Assembly: GCA_016870155.1 (NCBI GenBank)
Contig: VGCE01000003.1
Span: forward strand, 1-54,054
Direction: 5' to 3'
Source of the DNA: Actinomycetota bacterium
GTDB lineage: Bacteria > Actinomycetota > Thermoleophilia > Miltoncostaeales > Miltoncostaeaceae
Length of the DNA stretch: 54,054 nucleotides
Part shown: positions 19,818 to 27,818 of the stretch, piece by piece
How positions within the stretch are numbered: position 1 is the stretch's first letter
Layout: each line of letters opens with the position of its first letter
Program-made: the position numbers and the translations under genes
The notes under the pieces: model-generated
Databases searched by the model: none
The model's input: the letters and a program-made list of their open reading frames with translations, nothing else
Told to the model about the DNA's origin: nothing

Positions 19818-20047
19818 TCTGGTCGGCTTCGCCGCCCCACCACGGCGTCGGCCGCGACTCACCGGCTTCTCCCAGGGGCGGTTGACGGCGGCCTGCCCAT
19901 GCAGTCACCATGCGCGGGCACGCGTGGTGCTGCCGGTTTCTCGTCAAGGGCTCACATCACACGGGGCCGCAAACGGGGCCGCACACAGACGCGAACACAC
20001 ACGTAACCGCGCAAGCAAGGAGCAAGCGAAATGCCTGCATATCTGAA

Positions 20048-20121
20048 TGGGCGCGGCAGGACTCGAACCTGCGACCCAGGGATTATGAGTCCCCTGCTCT
20101 GACCAGCTGAGCTACGCGCCC
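20048..20121 (-). tRNA. tRNA-Met (CAU)
   Basis: Complete cloverleaf on the reverse strand: acceptor GGGCGCG/CGCGCCC, D-stem GCTC/GAGC, anticodon stem-loop GGGGA-CTCATAA-TCCCT, and T-arm GCAGG-TTCGAGT-CCTGC. The anticodon CAT means elongator Met, or Ile2 if modified by TilS; the features that would decide are not certain by eye. A likely -10 element, AAGATA, lies upstream on the reverse strand at about 20132-20137 and recurs before the tRNA fragment at 31652-31695. This tRNA marks the left edge of the zinc locus. Confidence 0.9.
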
Positions 20122-20214
20122 GCGGCCTGTATCTTGCCCGTTGGATCCGGGACATGGGCTGTTGCCCGGCTCGTCGTGCCGCCCTCAGTACGTCCGGCGC
20201 GCCGAACGGCTGCT

Positions 20215-20400
20215 CGTCGGCCGCACGAACGCTCACGTCCCCGCCCCTGTCGACGCTCACCACCACTGCCGTGCGGTACGTGGTGCCGCCGGCATCGGTC
20301 TAGATGGCCATGCACGGGGTGGTCGCGGTGGAGGTGGCCGACAGCTTCCGGGCGCAGGTGATGCGGTCCACGGTGCCACCGGGGCTCTGCGTGCCGCACC
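20215..20400 (-). pseudogene. DUF4333 domain fragment with in-frame stop
   Basis: The reverse strand encodes TQSPGGTVDRITCARKL, SATSTATTPCMAI, a TAG stop at 20297-20299, then TDAGGTTYRTAVVVSVDRGG and DVSVRAAD. This aligns with the C-terminal DUF4333 domain of the intact lipoprotein gene at 27819-28394, where the stop position is Trp (TGG to TAG). The two DNA segments look close to 85% identical over about 125 bp. No signal peptide or N-terminal domain precedes it. Like the intact copy, it sits about 100 bp upstream of a tRNA-Met sequence on the same strand, so it is half of a duplicated tRNA-DUF4333 block. Confidence 0.65.
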
Positions 20401-20649
20401 TCGCGACCGTCGCGCACGGCGCTGGCGCCTGCAAGAGATGCGGTCGTAGGGCAACGGCCGACGAGCAGCGGTTCGACGCTGACCGCGCGCGCTCCATCTG
20501 CCTCGAGGTCGGGCTCACACCGCTTGCGCCATTCCCGGGGACCGTCATGAGGAACTAGGACATGGAGCGCGGGGACTGCGATCACCTGTTCACGACGCGC
20601 CTGAATCGGCTTCGCACCGGCCACGGCCGTCCGGAGTGCGCGGAGGGCT

Positions 20650-20904
20650 GCTCCGACATGACGAAGCCACCTCTGCTCTCCGTCGTCCTCACTGAGGACC
20701 TCGAGGTGCATAAGGTCGGAATCACGGGCGAAGGCACGGAGGGCATCGTTGAGCACGCCCGCTTCGGGTGGGGGTGCTTCGCCTATGGCGGCTCGAAGTT
20801 GGCGCCGAGCCTCGGGCCATCGAGCAGGCCGTCATGCGCTGGTGGCGAGGTGAACGCGAAATGCCGTGGAATAAGATAATGATTATCGTTCTCATATCGT
20901 GCTA
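20650..20904 (+). pseudogene. frameshifted remnant of a small GIY-YIG-like/helix protein
   Basis: One forward frame reads SVVLTEDLEVHKVGITGEGT and EHARFGWGCFAYG (about 20677-20790). Another frame then reads AIEQAVMRWWRGEREMPW (about 20818-20870). Together they match the pattern Lys-Val-Gly-Ile...His...Gly-Trp...Val-Glu-x-Ala-Val-x-x-Trp-Trp-Arg that I associate with small GIY-YIG-like actinobacterial proteins. The frame change means the gene is dead. The family link is by eye only. The region 20400-20650 upstream holds nothing I recognise. Confidence 0.35.
20875..20887. promoter_or_regulatory. Fur/Zur-type operator upstream of the zinc operon
   Basis: GATAATGATTATC is a perfect 13-bp palindrome centred on G20881 and extends as ATCGTTCTCAT, close to the classical Fur-family box (GATAATGATAATCATTATC). 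It lies 87 bp before the ATG of the first operon gene, in a stretch far more AT-rich than its surroundings. As the operon encodes zinc uptake and a Fur-family gene ends the locus, Zur is the expected binder: zinc-loaded Zur would repress and zinc starvation would induce. Confidence 0.8.
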
Positions 20905-20961
20905 GTGTTGGTACATGCACGACCACGGTCTTATTCCGACCACCATCACGACGCCGCACGC

Positions 20962-21237
20962 ATGCTGAGCGATGGACGCCGCGGGCAGCCGTCGCAGGAG
21001 CGTGCCCGCGTGCGCGCGTGGTGCCGCGAGGCCCTCGACCTGCCGCGACACGTGACGGTGCTGGTGACCGAACTCGCGTGCGACGACCCGGAGTGCCCAG
21101 ACGTGGAGACGGTCATCGCCCTGCTGGAGGACGGCCGTGATACCCGGACCGCACGTATTTTCCTACCGGCAGCCGAGGTGACTGAGGCCCAGGTCTATAC
21201 CGCACTTGCCCAACTGATGGAGAACGATGAGGAGTGA
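20962..21237 (+). CDS. small conserved protein, first gene of the zinc operon
   Basis: ATG 20962 gives 91 residues; a GTG at 20899 in the same frame would give 112. The core reads VTVLVTELACDDPECPDVET and VIALLEDGRDTRTARIFLPA, with two Cys in a C-x5-C spacing that could hold a metal. Similar small proteins (V-T-E-L-x-C-D-x-P-x-C-P-x-x-E-T) occur beside CobW/COG0523 genes in other bacteria as I recall them; their role is not established. It lies directly after the Zur box and its stop overlaps the znuA ribosome site, so it is co-regulated with zinc uptake. Confidence 0.6.
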   Translation: MLSDGRRGQPSQERARVRAWCREALDLPRHVTVLVTELACDDPECPDVETVIALLEDGRDTRTARIFLPAAEVTEAQVYTALAQLMENDEE

Positions 21238-21238
21238 G

Positions 21239-22255
21239 ATGACACAGCGGAGATTCCCACGGGGTCGCACACTGGCGATCGCCGGGGCGGGACTGGTGGT
21301 CGCCACCGGCCTTGCCGCTTCGGGATGCGGCGGCGACTCGGCCACATCCACCACAGCGCCTGCGCCGGACGCCACCCGCGCGGTGGTGACCTTCAGCATC
21401 CTGGATGATGTGGTGCGCAACGTGGGCGGTCGGTGCGTGACCACCACCGTCCTGGTGGGTCGCGATGGCGACGCCCACGTTTTCGAGCCCACGCCCAAGG
21501 ACGCCACCGCCCTCAAGGACGCCGATCTGGTGATCTCGAACGGGCTGGGCTTCGAGCCGTGGCTCGCCGATCTGTACGCGTCATCGGGATCGAAGGGCAC
21601 CGAGGTGGTTGCCATGGCGGGCATCGACCCGATTGAGGCTGACCACGGCCATGAGGGCGAGGACGACCACGGCCATGGGGGCGAGGAGAAGGCCGCTGGC
21701 GGGGATACGGATGCGAGCGAGGTGGACCCGCACGCGTGGCAGGACCCGCGCAACATGCGCGCGGCCGTGATCAATGTGCGGAACGCCCTGGTGAAGGCAA
21801 ACCCCGACTGCGCCGCAGAGATCCGCGCCAACGCGAAGAGGTACGACGCCGAGCTGGCGGCCATGGAGGAGGAGATCGCGCAGTCGGTGTCGTCGCTGCC
21901 CCGCGACGAGCGGATCATCATCACCAATCACGACTCGCTGGGGTACTTCGCCAAGCGCTTTGGGTTCGACGTGGAGACCGCCCTCGGCAGCGTGAGCACG
22001 GAGTCCGCTGACCCTTCGGCCCAGCAGATCACCAAACTGGCGGACGACATCCGCAAGGACGGGGTCAAGGCGATCTTCGTCGAGAATATCGGCGGCAGCA
22101 ATGTGATCGACCGCCTGGCGCGGGAGGCGGGCGTGCAGATAGCCAAGCCGCTCTACACGGATGCCCTCGGCGCGGAGGGATCTGATGGGGCGACCTATCT
22201 AAGCATGATGCGCGCTAACGCCAAGAGCATCACTGCAGGCCTCTCAGGGTCGTGA
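21239..22255 (+). CDS. znuA: zinc ABC transporter substrate-binding lipoprotein
   Basis: ATG 21239 (AGGAG at 21230) is preferred to ATG 21227, which precedes the Shine-Dalgarno. The 338-residue protein has a lipoprotein signal (lipobox-like Ala-Ser-Gly-Cys near residue 26). A cluster A-I zinc/manganese-binding fold follows: DGDAHVFEPTPKDA with the first metal His, an acidic His-rich loop at about 134-160 (DHGHEGEDDHGHGGEE), DPHAWQDPRN, and NHDSLGYFAKRFGF with the third His. The charged His loop is characteristic of zinc-specific members. It captures zinc outside the membrane for ZnuBC. Its stop overlaps the znuC GTG. Confidence 0.93.
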   Translation: MTQRRFPRGRTLAIAGAGLVVATGLAASGCGGDSATSTTAPAPDATRAVVTFSILDDVVRNVGGRCVTTTVLVGRDGDAHVFEPTPKDATALKDADLVISNGLGFEPWLADLYASSGSKGTEVVAMAGIDPIEADHGHEGEDDHGHGGEEKAAGGDTDASEVDPHAWQDPRNMRAAVINVRNALVKANPDCAAEIRANAKRYDAELAAMEEEIAQSVSSLPRDERIIITNHDSLGYFAKRFGFDVETALGSVSTESADPSAQQITKLADDIRKDGVKAIFVENIGGSNVIDRLAREAGVQIAKPLYTDALGAEGSDGATYLSMMRANAKSITAGLSGS

Positions 22256-22998
22256 CCGCGCATCCTCCGCACGGGCCGCGGTTCCCCTACGGAGGCCGCG
22301 GCCACCGCGATCCGGTGCCCGGTGCGCCCGCCCTCGTGGTGCATGACCTCATGGTGCGCTACCCCGGCGGCATCACGGCGGTGCGCAGCTTCAGCGTGAG
22401 GCTGGAGCGGGGTCAGTGCGGCGTGCTGGTGGGGCCCAACGGGTGCGGGAAGTCCTCGGTGCTCAAGGCTATCGCCGGCATCGCGCGTCCGGCTGCCGGC
22501 GAGGTGCGGGTATTCGGCAATGCGGTGGGCGCGTGCCACCACCGCACCGCGTACCTGCCGCAGGTGCCAGAGGTGGCATGGGCCTTCCCCATCTCGGTGC
22601 GCGAGATGGTGATGCAGGGACGCGATGTGCACATGGGCTGGCTGGGCCGCCCGCGGCACGCGGACGAGCGGGCCGTCGACGATGCGCTGCGTCGTACCGG
22701 CCTGGAGGCCCTTGCGACCCGGTCCGTGGATGCCCTGTCGGGTGGCCAGCGGCAGCGTGCCCTGCTGGCGCGGGCGCTGGCACAGGAATCTGAACTGCTG
22801 CTGCTGGACGAGCCGCTCACCGCGCTCGACGAGGACCACCGCCAGGCGATCACCCGCGTGATCAATGAGGCACTCGCGCAGGACGCCGCGGTGCTGATGA
22901 CCACCCACCACGTGGACGAGGCACGGAGCGCGGGCCATGTGATCATCCCCATGAGGGATGGCGCCATCGCAGACGGGAATGCCCTGGTGGCCCGGTGA
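22252..22998 (+). CDS. znuC: zinc ABC transporter ATP-binding protein
   Basis: The 248-residue ATPase starts at GTG 22252, overlapping the znuA stop. After a Pro/His-rich N-terminal extension of about 25 residues it shows Walker A GPNGCGKSS (about 63-71), Q-loop YLPQVPEVAW, signature LSGGQRQRALLARAL, Walker B LLLLDEPLTALD and switch His TTHH. It powers import through ZnuB. The N-terminal extension (HPPHGPRFPYGGRGHRD) has several His and may be a small metal-binding tail; this is inference. The stop overlaps the znuB GTG. Confidence 0.93.
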   Translation: MTAHPPHGPRFPYGGRGHRDPVPGAPALVVHDLMVRYPGGITAVRSFSVRLERGQCGVLVGPNGCGKSSVLKAIAGIARPAAGEVRVFGNAVGACHHRTAYLPQVPEVAWAFPISVREMVMQGRDVHMGWLGRPRHADERAVDDALRRTGLEALATRSVDALSGGQRQRALLARALAQESELLLLDEPLTALDEDHRQAITRVINEALAQDAAVLMTTHHVDEARSAGHVIIPMRDGAIADGNALVAR

Positions 22999-23840
22999 AC
23001 TGGCTCACCGAGCCGCTGTCGTACGGCTTCATGCGCACCGGCCTTCTGGCCGCGGTGCTGGTGTCCATCTCGTGCGCGGCGGTGGGCGCGCACGTGGTCG
23101 CGCGCCGGATGTCGTTCCTGGGTGACGCCCTGGCCCACACCATGTTGCCGGGCATCGTGATCGCCTTCCTCCTGGGCGCCAGCCTGCTGGGCGGTGCGCT
23201 GGTGGCCGCCGTGGTGACCGTGCTCATCATCGCCGCCATCACCCGCGGGGGGCGCGTGCAGGAGGACGCCGCCATCGGCGTGGCGTTCACGGGCATGTTC
23301 GCCCTGGGCGTGATGATGCTGTCCACCACCAACAGCTTCCGCGACTTCACGCACATCCTCTTCGGGGACATCCTTGGCGTGGGGGATGGCGACCTGGTGG
23401 TGCTGGGCATCATCACGGGCGTCGTCCTGCTCACCCTGCTGATGTTCCGCCGTGAGCTCGAGGTGACGGCCGTCGACCCCGGCTACGCCCGGTCGTTCGG
23501 GTTGCGACCGGACCGGGTGCGGCTGGGGCTCCTCCTGCTGCTTGCCCCCACCATCGTCGCCGGAATCCAGGCGGTGGGCGTGCTGCTCACCACCGGGCTG
23601 CTCATCGTGCCCGCGGCCGGGGCGTTCCTCGTGACCCGCCGCTTTCGCACCACCATGCTCGTGGCCATGCTCGTCGGCCTCGGGGCCAGCGTGGCCGGCG
23701 TCCTCATCTCGTACCACGCCGGTGTGTCCACCGGCGCGACCATCGCCCTATGCGCATGCGTGGGCTTCGGCGCGTGCATGGGCATCGCCGCGCTGCGAAG
23801 TGCGCTCGCAACCATAACTTCACGGGAGGTACTCGAATGA
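22995..23840 (+). CDS. znuB: zinc ABC transporter permease
   Basis: The 281-residue integral membrane protein of the ABC-3 family starts at GTG 22995, overlapping znuC. It has about eight to nine hydrophobic helices and the family segments [20 protein letters not shown] (residues about 37-56), [13 protein letters not shown] and [20 protein letters not shown]. It forms the channel of the zinc importer. The stop overlaps the cobW start (ATGA). Length and motifs are normal. Confidence 0.92.
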   Translation: MNWLTEPLSYGFMRTGLLAAVLVSISCAAVGAHVVARRMSFLGDALAHTMLPGIVIAFLLGASLLGGALVAAVVTVLIIAAITRGGRVQEDAAIGVAFTGMFALGVMMLSTTNSFRDFTHILFGDILGVGDGDLVVLGIITGVVLLTLLMFRRELEVTAVDPGYARSFGLRPDRVRLGLLLLLAPTIVAGIQAVGVLLTTGLLIVPAAGAFLVTRRFRTTMLVAMLVGLGASVAGVLISYHAGVSTGATIALCACVGFGACMGIAALRSALATITSREVLE

Positions 23841-25171
23841 CCACAGACGATCGCGTGCCGGTCACCGTTCTCACGGGCTTCCTGGGCTCGGGAAAGACAA
23901 CCCTGCTCAACCGGATCCTCACCGAGGAACATGGAAAGCGCATTGCCGTGATCGAGAACGAGTTCGGTGAGATCGGCGTGGACAACGACCTCGTGGTGAA
24001 CGCCGACGAGGAGATCTTCGAGATGAACAACGGGTGCATTTGCTGCACGGTGCGCGGTGACCTCATCCGGATCCTCTCCACGCTCATGCGCAGGCGCGAG
24101 AGGTTCGACCACATCCTCATCGAGACCACCGGGCTCGCGGATCCGGGACCCGTGGCGCAGACGTTCTTCATGGATGACGAGCTGGCTGAGCGGCTGCGGC
24201 TCGACGGCATCGTCACGGTGGTCGACGCCAAGCACGTGTGGCAGCACGTGGACGACGCACCCGAGGTGGCCGAGCAGGTGGCCTTTGCCGACGTCATCCT
24301 GGTCAACAAGACCGATCTTGTGGACCCGCCCGACGTGGACCGGCTGGAGGGCATGCTCTGCACCATGAATGCCGTTGCCACCGTTCACCGGACCACCCAC
24401 GGCGAGGTCGATATCGACGCCATCCTCGCCATCGGTGGCTTCAGCCTGGAGCACGCGCTCGAGGTGGACCCGGCGTTCCTCCAGCCCACCTACCCGTTTG
24501 AGTGGGCGGGTGTCTTCGGCGCGGGTGACGACGACCTGGTCATCGACCTTGACCCCGGCCCCGATGAGGCCATCGACCTCCTCGCATTGTCGGTCAGCGA
24601 GGCCTCGCCTGCCGCGCTGGACGAGGTACTCGCCGTGGCGACGCCGGTCTTCACCGATGGGCCTGCGGCCATCGCCAGCGGCGGCGTGATGGTGCCTGGC
24701 CACACTGCCCGGCTGGACGTCGGCGATCAGGGCGCGAGCATCGCCGTGCATTCGTCGGGAGCAGTGGCGATCTTCACGCAGCATGGCCCCGATGAGTTCC
24801 GCATGAGGTTCCGTCGCGGCATCGCCCCCACAGAGCCTGCCGCAGCGAGGGGGTTCGCCCCCGACCACGAGCATGACGAGTCGGTGACCTCGGTGGGCCT
24901 TACCGCCCTCGGGGACCTCGACGAGGACAGGCTCAAGGAGTGGCTCGGAACGCTCCTGCAGGAGAAGGGAGTCGACATCTTCCGCAGCAAGGGCGTTCTG
25001 AGCATCGCGGGTGAGCCACGCCGCTACGTATTCCAGGGCGTGCACATGCTTATGGACGGCACGTACGGTGCTGCATGGGGTGGTGACGAACGCAGGAGCA
25101 CCTTGGTGTTCATCGGTCGCGACCTGGACAGGGAGGCCCTGGAGCAGGGCTTCGCCGCATGCCGGGCATGA
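23837..25171 (+). CDS. CobW/COG0523 GTPase, likely zinc metallochaperone
   Basis: ATG 23837 follows a GGGAGG site and overlaps the znuB stop. The 444-residue protein has the COG0523 features: Walker [10 protein letters not shown] at residues 14-22, Cys-x-Cys-Cys in [13 protein letters not shown] (about 66-69), Glu-Thr-Thr-Gly-Leu-Ala-Asp-Pro, G4 NKTDL, and a C-terminal CobW domain. An acidic/His patch (PDHEHDE) lies near residue 340. Family members under Zur control insert zinc into enzymes during starvation (established for ZNG1-type proteins). Context makes that role much more likely here than cobalamin or nitrile hydratase assembly. Its stop overlaps the WD40 gene. Confidence 0.9.
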   Translation: MTTDDRVPVTVLTGFLGSGKTTLLNRILTEEHGKRIAVIENEFGEIGVDNDLVVNADEEIFEMNNGCICCTVRGDLIRILSTLMRRRERFDHILIETTGLADPGPVAQTFFMDDELAERLRLDGIVTVVDAKHVWQHVDDAPEVAEQVAFADVILVNKTDLVDPPDVDRLEGMLCTMNAVATVHRTTHGEVDIDAILAIGGFSLEHALEVDPAFLQPTYPFEWAGVFGAGDDDLVIDLDPGPDEAIDLLALSVSEASPAALDEVLAVATPVFTDGPAAIASGGVMVPGHTARLDVGDQGASIAVHSSGAVAIFTQHGPDEFRMRFRRGIAPTEPAAARGFAPDHEHDESVTSVGLTALGDLDEDRLKEWLGTLLQEKGVDIFRSKGVLSIAGEPRRYVFQGVHMLMDGTYGAAWGGDERRSTLVFIGRDLDREALEQGFAACRA

Positions 25172-26208
25172 GCGATCCCACCATGCAGTCGTTGCTCGGC
25201 AGTGTCGAGCGGGTGGATGGCCTTCCGGGGCTGCCCGCCGACCTCTCGTGGTCACCGGACGGGACCAGGCTCGCGGCGGGCCTCGGCGACGGGCCCGTGG
25301 TCATCATCGCGGCCGGTGGTAGCCCAGACGCCATCAGCGTCCTCGCCGGCCATGATGGCGGGACCACTTCCGTGGCATGGCGCCCGCGCGATGCGGACCT
25401 GGTGGCCAGCGGGGGCCTGGACGGGGCCATCCGCGTCTGGTCGGCGTCCGGTGCGCACGCGGCCCGCGTGCAGGAGGTGTCGCCCATCGATTGGGTGCAG
25501 CGCGTGGCCTGGCGTGGCGACGGTGCGCTACTCGCAGGCATCGCCGGTCGCGCCCTGGTCGTGCTGGACGACGATGGCATCACCCGCCGGTTCGACGACC
25601 ACGAGAGCACCCTTACCGACTTGGCGTGGCATCCGCGTGGTCGCGCCATCGCCGTGAGCCACTACGGCGGACTCACGTCGTGGTCGCCACGCCATGCGGA
25701 CGGCACCCCGCGCAGGTTCCGGTGGAAGGGGTCGTCCCTGCGCCTGGCATGGAGTCCGGACGGGCGGCATGTGGCCACCGGCGACCAGGACTCCACGGTG
25801 CACTTCTGGATCATGAAGAACGGCAAGGACCTGCAGATGTGGGGCTACCCGCGCAAGGTGCAAGAGCTCTCATGGGATTCCCTGGGCCGGCACCTCGCCA
25901 CCGGCGGCGGACCCGAGGTAATCGTGTGGGATTGCTCCGGCGCCGGGCCCGCGGGAACGGAGCCCCTGGTGCTCGACGTCGACGGCACCCCCCTGGTGGC
26001 CGTGGCGTTCGCGCCCGCGGGTCGTGCGATGGCTGCCGTGACCGACGGGGGAACGCTGGCGGTATGGGACATGCGGGCCCCCATTTCTGCGGGTGGCCAG
26101 GTGGAACTGCCGGCGGCGGCAACGGCGCTGGCGTGGTCGCCCGACGGGCGACGGGTGGCCGTGGGCGATGCGGGGGGAGGGGTGAGCGTGGCGGGGATCG
26201 CAGCATGA
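25168..26208 (+). CDS. WD40 beta-propeller protein in the zinc operon
   Basis: ATG 25168 overlaps the cobW stop (ATGA). The 346 residues contain eight consecutive WD40-like repeats with the Ser/Ala-Trp-x-Pro-x-Gly core: [91 protein letters not shown] and [13 protein letters not shown]. They should close into one propeller. There is no signal peptide, so it is cytosolic, and no other domain. Propellers are protein-binding platforms; coupling to cobW suggests it serves client recognition or replaces a zinc-dependent scaffold. That role is inference. Confidence 0.85.
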   Translation: MSDPTMQSLLGSVERVDGLPGLPADLSWSPDGTRLAAGLGDGPVVIIAAGGSPDAISVLAGHDGGTTSVAWRPRDADLVASGGLDGAIRVWSASGAHAARVQEVSPIDWVQRVAWRGDGALLAGIAGRALVVLDDDGITRRFDDHESTLTDLAWHPRGRAIAVSHYGGLTSWSPRHADGTPRRFRWKGSSLRLAWSPDGRHVATGDQDSTVHFWIMKNGKDLQMWGYPRKVQELSWDSLGRHLATGGGPEVIVWDCSGAGPAGTEPLVLDVDGTPLVAVAFAPAGRAMAAVTDGGTLAVWDMRAPISAGGQVELPAAATALAWSPDGRRVAVGDAGGGVSVAGIAA

Positions 26209-26212
26209 GGGA

Positions 26213-26229
26213 ATGCGACTCATTCGCAT
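26213..26229. promoter_or_regulatory. inverted repeat before the His-rich gene
   Basis: ATGCGA-CTCAT-TCGCAT is a perfect 6-5-6 inverted repeat just after the WD40 gene stop and 39 bp before the His-rich protein start. A nested AATG-N5-CATT is also present. It could be a second operator in the zinc locus, but it does not match the upstream Zur box closely. Confidence 0.35.
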
Positions 26230-26268
26230 GTGCTTGGCGCCTCGGGGACCGGGTGCCATGCTGGGCGC

Positions 26269-26619
26269 ATGACGACCTCGCATCACACGCATGAGGGACA
26301 TGACCACCAGCACGGTCCGGGATGTGGCCATACGGCGGTTCGCCATGGCGACCATGTGGACTACCTGCACGACGGCCACATGCACCACCCGCACGGCGAT
26401 CATGTGGACGAGCACGTTGTGGAGGTGGGCGCGGGCAACCCTGCCGTCTGCACGCCCAGTCACGTGTGCGACGGCCATTCGGCAGACCATCTGCACGGAC
26501 CTGGATGCGGCCACCACGCCGTTCCCCACGGTGATCACGTCGACTACCTGGTGGACGGCCACCTGCACCACCCGCACGGGGACCACTGCGACGACCATGG
26601 GGTGCTCGCGCCCGCCTGA
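26269..26619 (+). CDS. histidine-rich zinc-binding repeat protein
   Basis: ATG 26269 gives 116 residues, over a quarter of them His. Two copies of a module of about 36 residues follow one another: HGPGCGHTAVRHGDHVDYLH with HMHHPHGDHVDEH, and HGPGCGHHAVPHGDHVDYLV with HLHHPHGDHCDDH, separated by a link containing two Cys. Similar short proteins are sometimes annotated as zinc transporter permease, but no membrane segment exists here. It is probably a cytosolic zinc store, buffer or delivery protein. It sits between the WD40 gene and zur. Confidence 0.75.
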   Translation: MTTSHHTHEGHDHQHGPGCGHTAVRHGDHVDYLHDGHMHHPHGDHVDEHVVEVGAGNPAVCTPSHVCDGHSADHLHGPGCGHHAVPHGDHVDYLVDGHLHHPHGDHCDDHGVLAPA

Positions 26620-26646
26620 CGCCTGCGCGCCCGGCTGGGGCGGCGG

Positions 26647-27096
26647 ATGATGGGCGCCGCCGCCCGGAGGGCAGCCCCAGATCGCTGGCTGGATCGTGCG
26701 ACCGACCGGTTCGCGGCCGAGGGGCTTCGTATCGGCGCCGCACGGGCTCGGGCGCTCGAGGTGATCGCGCGCGATGCGACCTGCCTGGTCACCGTGCAGG
26801 ACCTGGTTCGCGCGCTCCGGCAGGATGGCGGTGCCGGGTCGCAGGCATCGGTCTACCGCGCGGTGGAGCATGCGCACCGCCTGGGCCTGCTCCGTCGCGA
26901 GCTCGGGGCGGATGGGGCCGTGCGCTACGAGATCGTCCTTCCGGACGAACACCACCACCATCTCGTGGATGACGACTCCGGCGAGATCGTGCCGTTCATA
27001 GACGACGACCTCGAGCAGGCGCTCGATCAGGCTGCGAGGCGGCTGGGCGTGCGCATGACCTCCCATGAGGTGCGCATACGCGGGGTGCGACCCTAG
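26647..27096 (+). CDS. zur: Fur-family regulator, probable Zur
   Basis: The 149-residue protein has a winged-helix region (ARALEVIARDATCLVTVQDL, then GSQASVYRAVEHAHRLGLLR) and the Fur metal-site segment ending in HHHHLVDDDSGEIVPF. In most Fur/Zur proteins the His run is followed by Cys-x-x-Cys for structural zinc; here those positions are Asp/Ser, and the protein has only one Cys (residue 42). ATG 26647 or 26650 could be used. Location at the end of a znu operon with a Fur-type box argues for zinc sensing. Confidence 0.85.
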   Translation: MMGAAARRAAPDRWLDRATDRFAAEGLRIGAARARALEVIARDATCLVTVQDLVRALRQDGGAGSQASVYRAVEHAHRLGLLRRELGADGAVRYEIVLPDEHHHHLVDDDSGEIVPFIDDDLEQALDQAARRLGVRMTSHEVRIRGVRP

Positions 27097-27111
27097 GGAA
27101 GCGGTTTCCGG

Positions 27112-27147
27112 GCCCCCACGGCCGGGGGCGCTCGGAGGCAGCGCCTC
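27112..27147. terminator. two hairpins after zur
   Basis: GCCCCC-ACGGCC-GGGGGC (27112-27129) and GAGGC-AGC-GCCTC (27135-27147) are adjacent perfect inverted repeats 16 bp after the zur stop. They are plausible terminators for the zinc locus, although no T-run follows. Confidence 0.45.
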
Positions 27148-27195
27148 GTGTTCGCTCATCAGCCCCCACACCCACCGGCCAGGCCGTCACGCTGA

Positions 27196-27408
27196 GTGCG
27201 GGTAAGCCCGCCTCTGCCGCGTCGGTCGCCCGGCATCAGCGTGCCGCGGCGCGCGATTGTCCAGATCAAGGTGCCTGCAGGCGTCACAGGGATCCGAGTG
27301 GTGCGTGGGCGCCTGGTCGCGATGCCACCTGGCACATATCGCGTGTCGGTGGTCATCCGGACGAAGCAGGGCGCGCGTACCGAGTTTGTCGCGATCAGCG
27401 TTCGCTGA
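27196..27408 (+). other. possible C-terminal remnant of a secreted beta-rich protein
   Basis: A frame of 70 codons (GTG start, stop ending at 27408) encodes VPRRAIVQIKVPAGVTGIRV, VRGRLVAMPPGTYRVSVVIR and TKQGARTEFVAISVR. The alternating pattern looks like the last strands of an immunoglobulin-like or fibronectin-like domain. It has no signal peptide and no ribosome site. It is either a fragment left at the recombination junction or a chance ORF. 27409-27533 holds nothing I recognise. Confidence 0.3.
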
Positions 27409-27533
27409 ACAAGGATTCGCGGCACCCGGATGCCCCGGGGTCATGTCGCCTGTGTTCGCCCGAGTCCGTTCAGGGGTGGCCTGTGTGAGGAGATTGGGCT
27501 GCTTTCTGTTGAGCGACTCAGCCCGCGATCGAA

Positions 27534-27674
27534 GGGGTAACAACGGGGCAACAGGCGCCTCCGAACCAGCCCGAAGTGGCCGCATCCGCTTAGGCTCTGC
27601 TGTGCGCCATGGTGATGGGGGATCAGTGGGATCAGCCCGACAGACGCGTACGGACACGTACGAGGCGTGAGGGA
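27534..27674 (+). repeat. direct repeat R, copy A
   Basis: This ~140-bp segment recurs at 31514-31657 with about 85-88% identity by eye. Shared blocks include CCGAACCAGCCCGAAGTGGC, CTTAGGCTCTGCTGTGC and GACAGACGCGTACGG. It starts with two GGGGYAACA units and ends exactly at the anticodon stem of a tRNA-like half, on the side where the 3' half of the tRNA should be. The layout resembles an attachment-site arm of a tRNA-integrating element. No integrase gene remains. Confidence 0.7.
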
Positions 27675-27713
27675 CTCTGGGTCCCCTGCCCTGACCAGCT
27701 GAGCCACGTGCCC
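27670..27713 (-). pseudogene. 5' half of a tRNA-Met-like gene, degenerate
   Basis: The reverse strand matches positions 1-44 of tRNA-Met at 20048-20121 with about seven changes. The acceptor 5' strand is GGGCACG, the D-arm GCTCAGCTGGTCAGGGC and the anticodon arm GGGGA-CCCAGAG-TCCCT. The 3' half is missing and replaced by repeat R. It is not a working tRNA. The intact DUF4333 gene begins about 105 bp upstream of it, matching the arrangement at 20 kb. Confidence 0.7.
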
Positions 27714-27818
27714 TCTGGCTTCATCCCGGCAGCGCGGACCGGGCGGGGCGCGCGGGTGGCTCGACCATGCGGGTGCTGACGGTACTGCCCGCCGCGCGCG
27801 CAGCGGCCCCGGGCCCGG

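Noticed and set aside
19920-20045. Integrase C-terminus before tRNA-Met (TGPQTGPHT)
   Set aside because: Suggestive of tyrosine-integrase tails but only about nine residues; not enough to call a gene.
20041-20110. Peptide WARQDSNLRPRDYESPALTS in a short forward ORF
   Set aside because: It is the antisense translation of tRNA-Met, a well-known false protein match.
21740-22160. Tandem repeat or CRISPR-like structure
   Set aside because: No regularly spaced repeats were found anywhere in the window; GC-rich codon periodicity explains the apparent repetition.
23483-25255. Long reverse frame over znuB and cobW
   Set aside because: Antisense to two motif-complete genes in an overlapping operon.
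27640-27720. Fourth functional tRNA on the reverse strand
   Set aside because: The 3' half (T-arm and acceptor 3' strand) is absent, so it is only a fragment.
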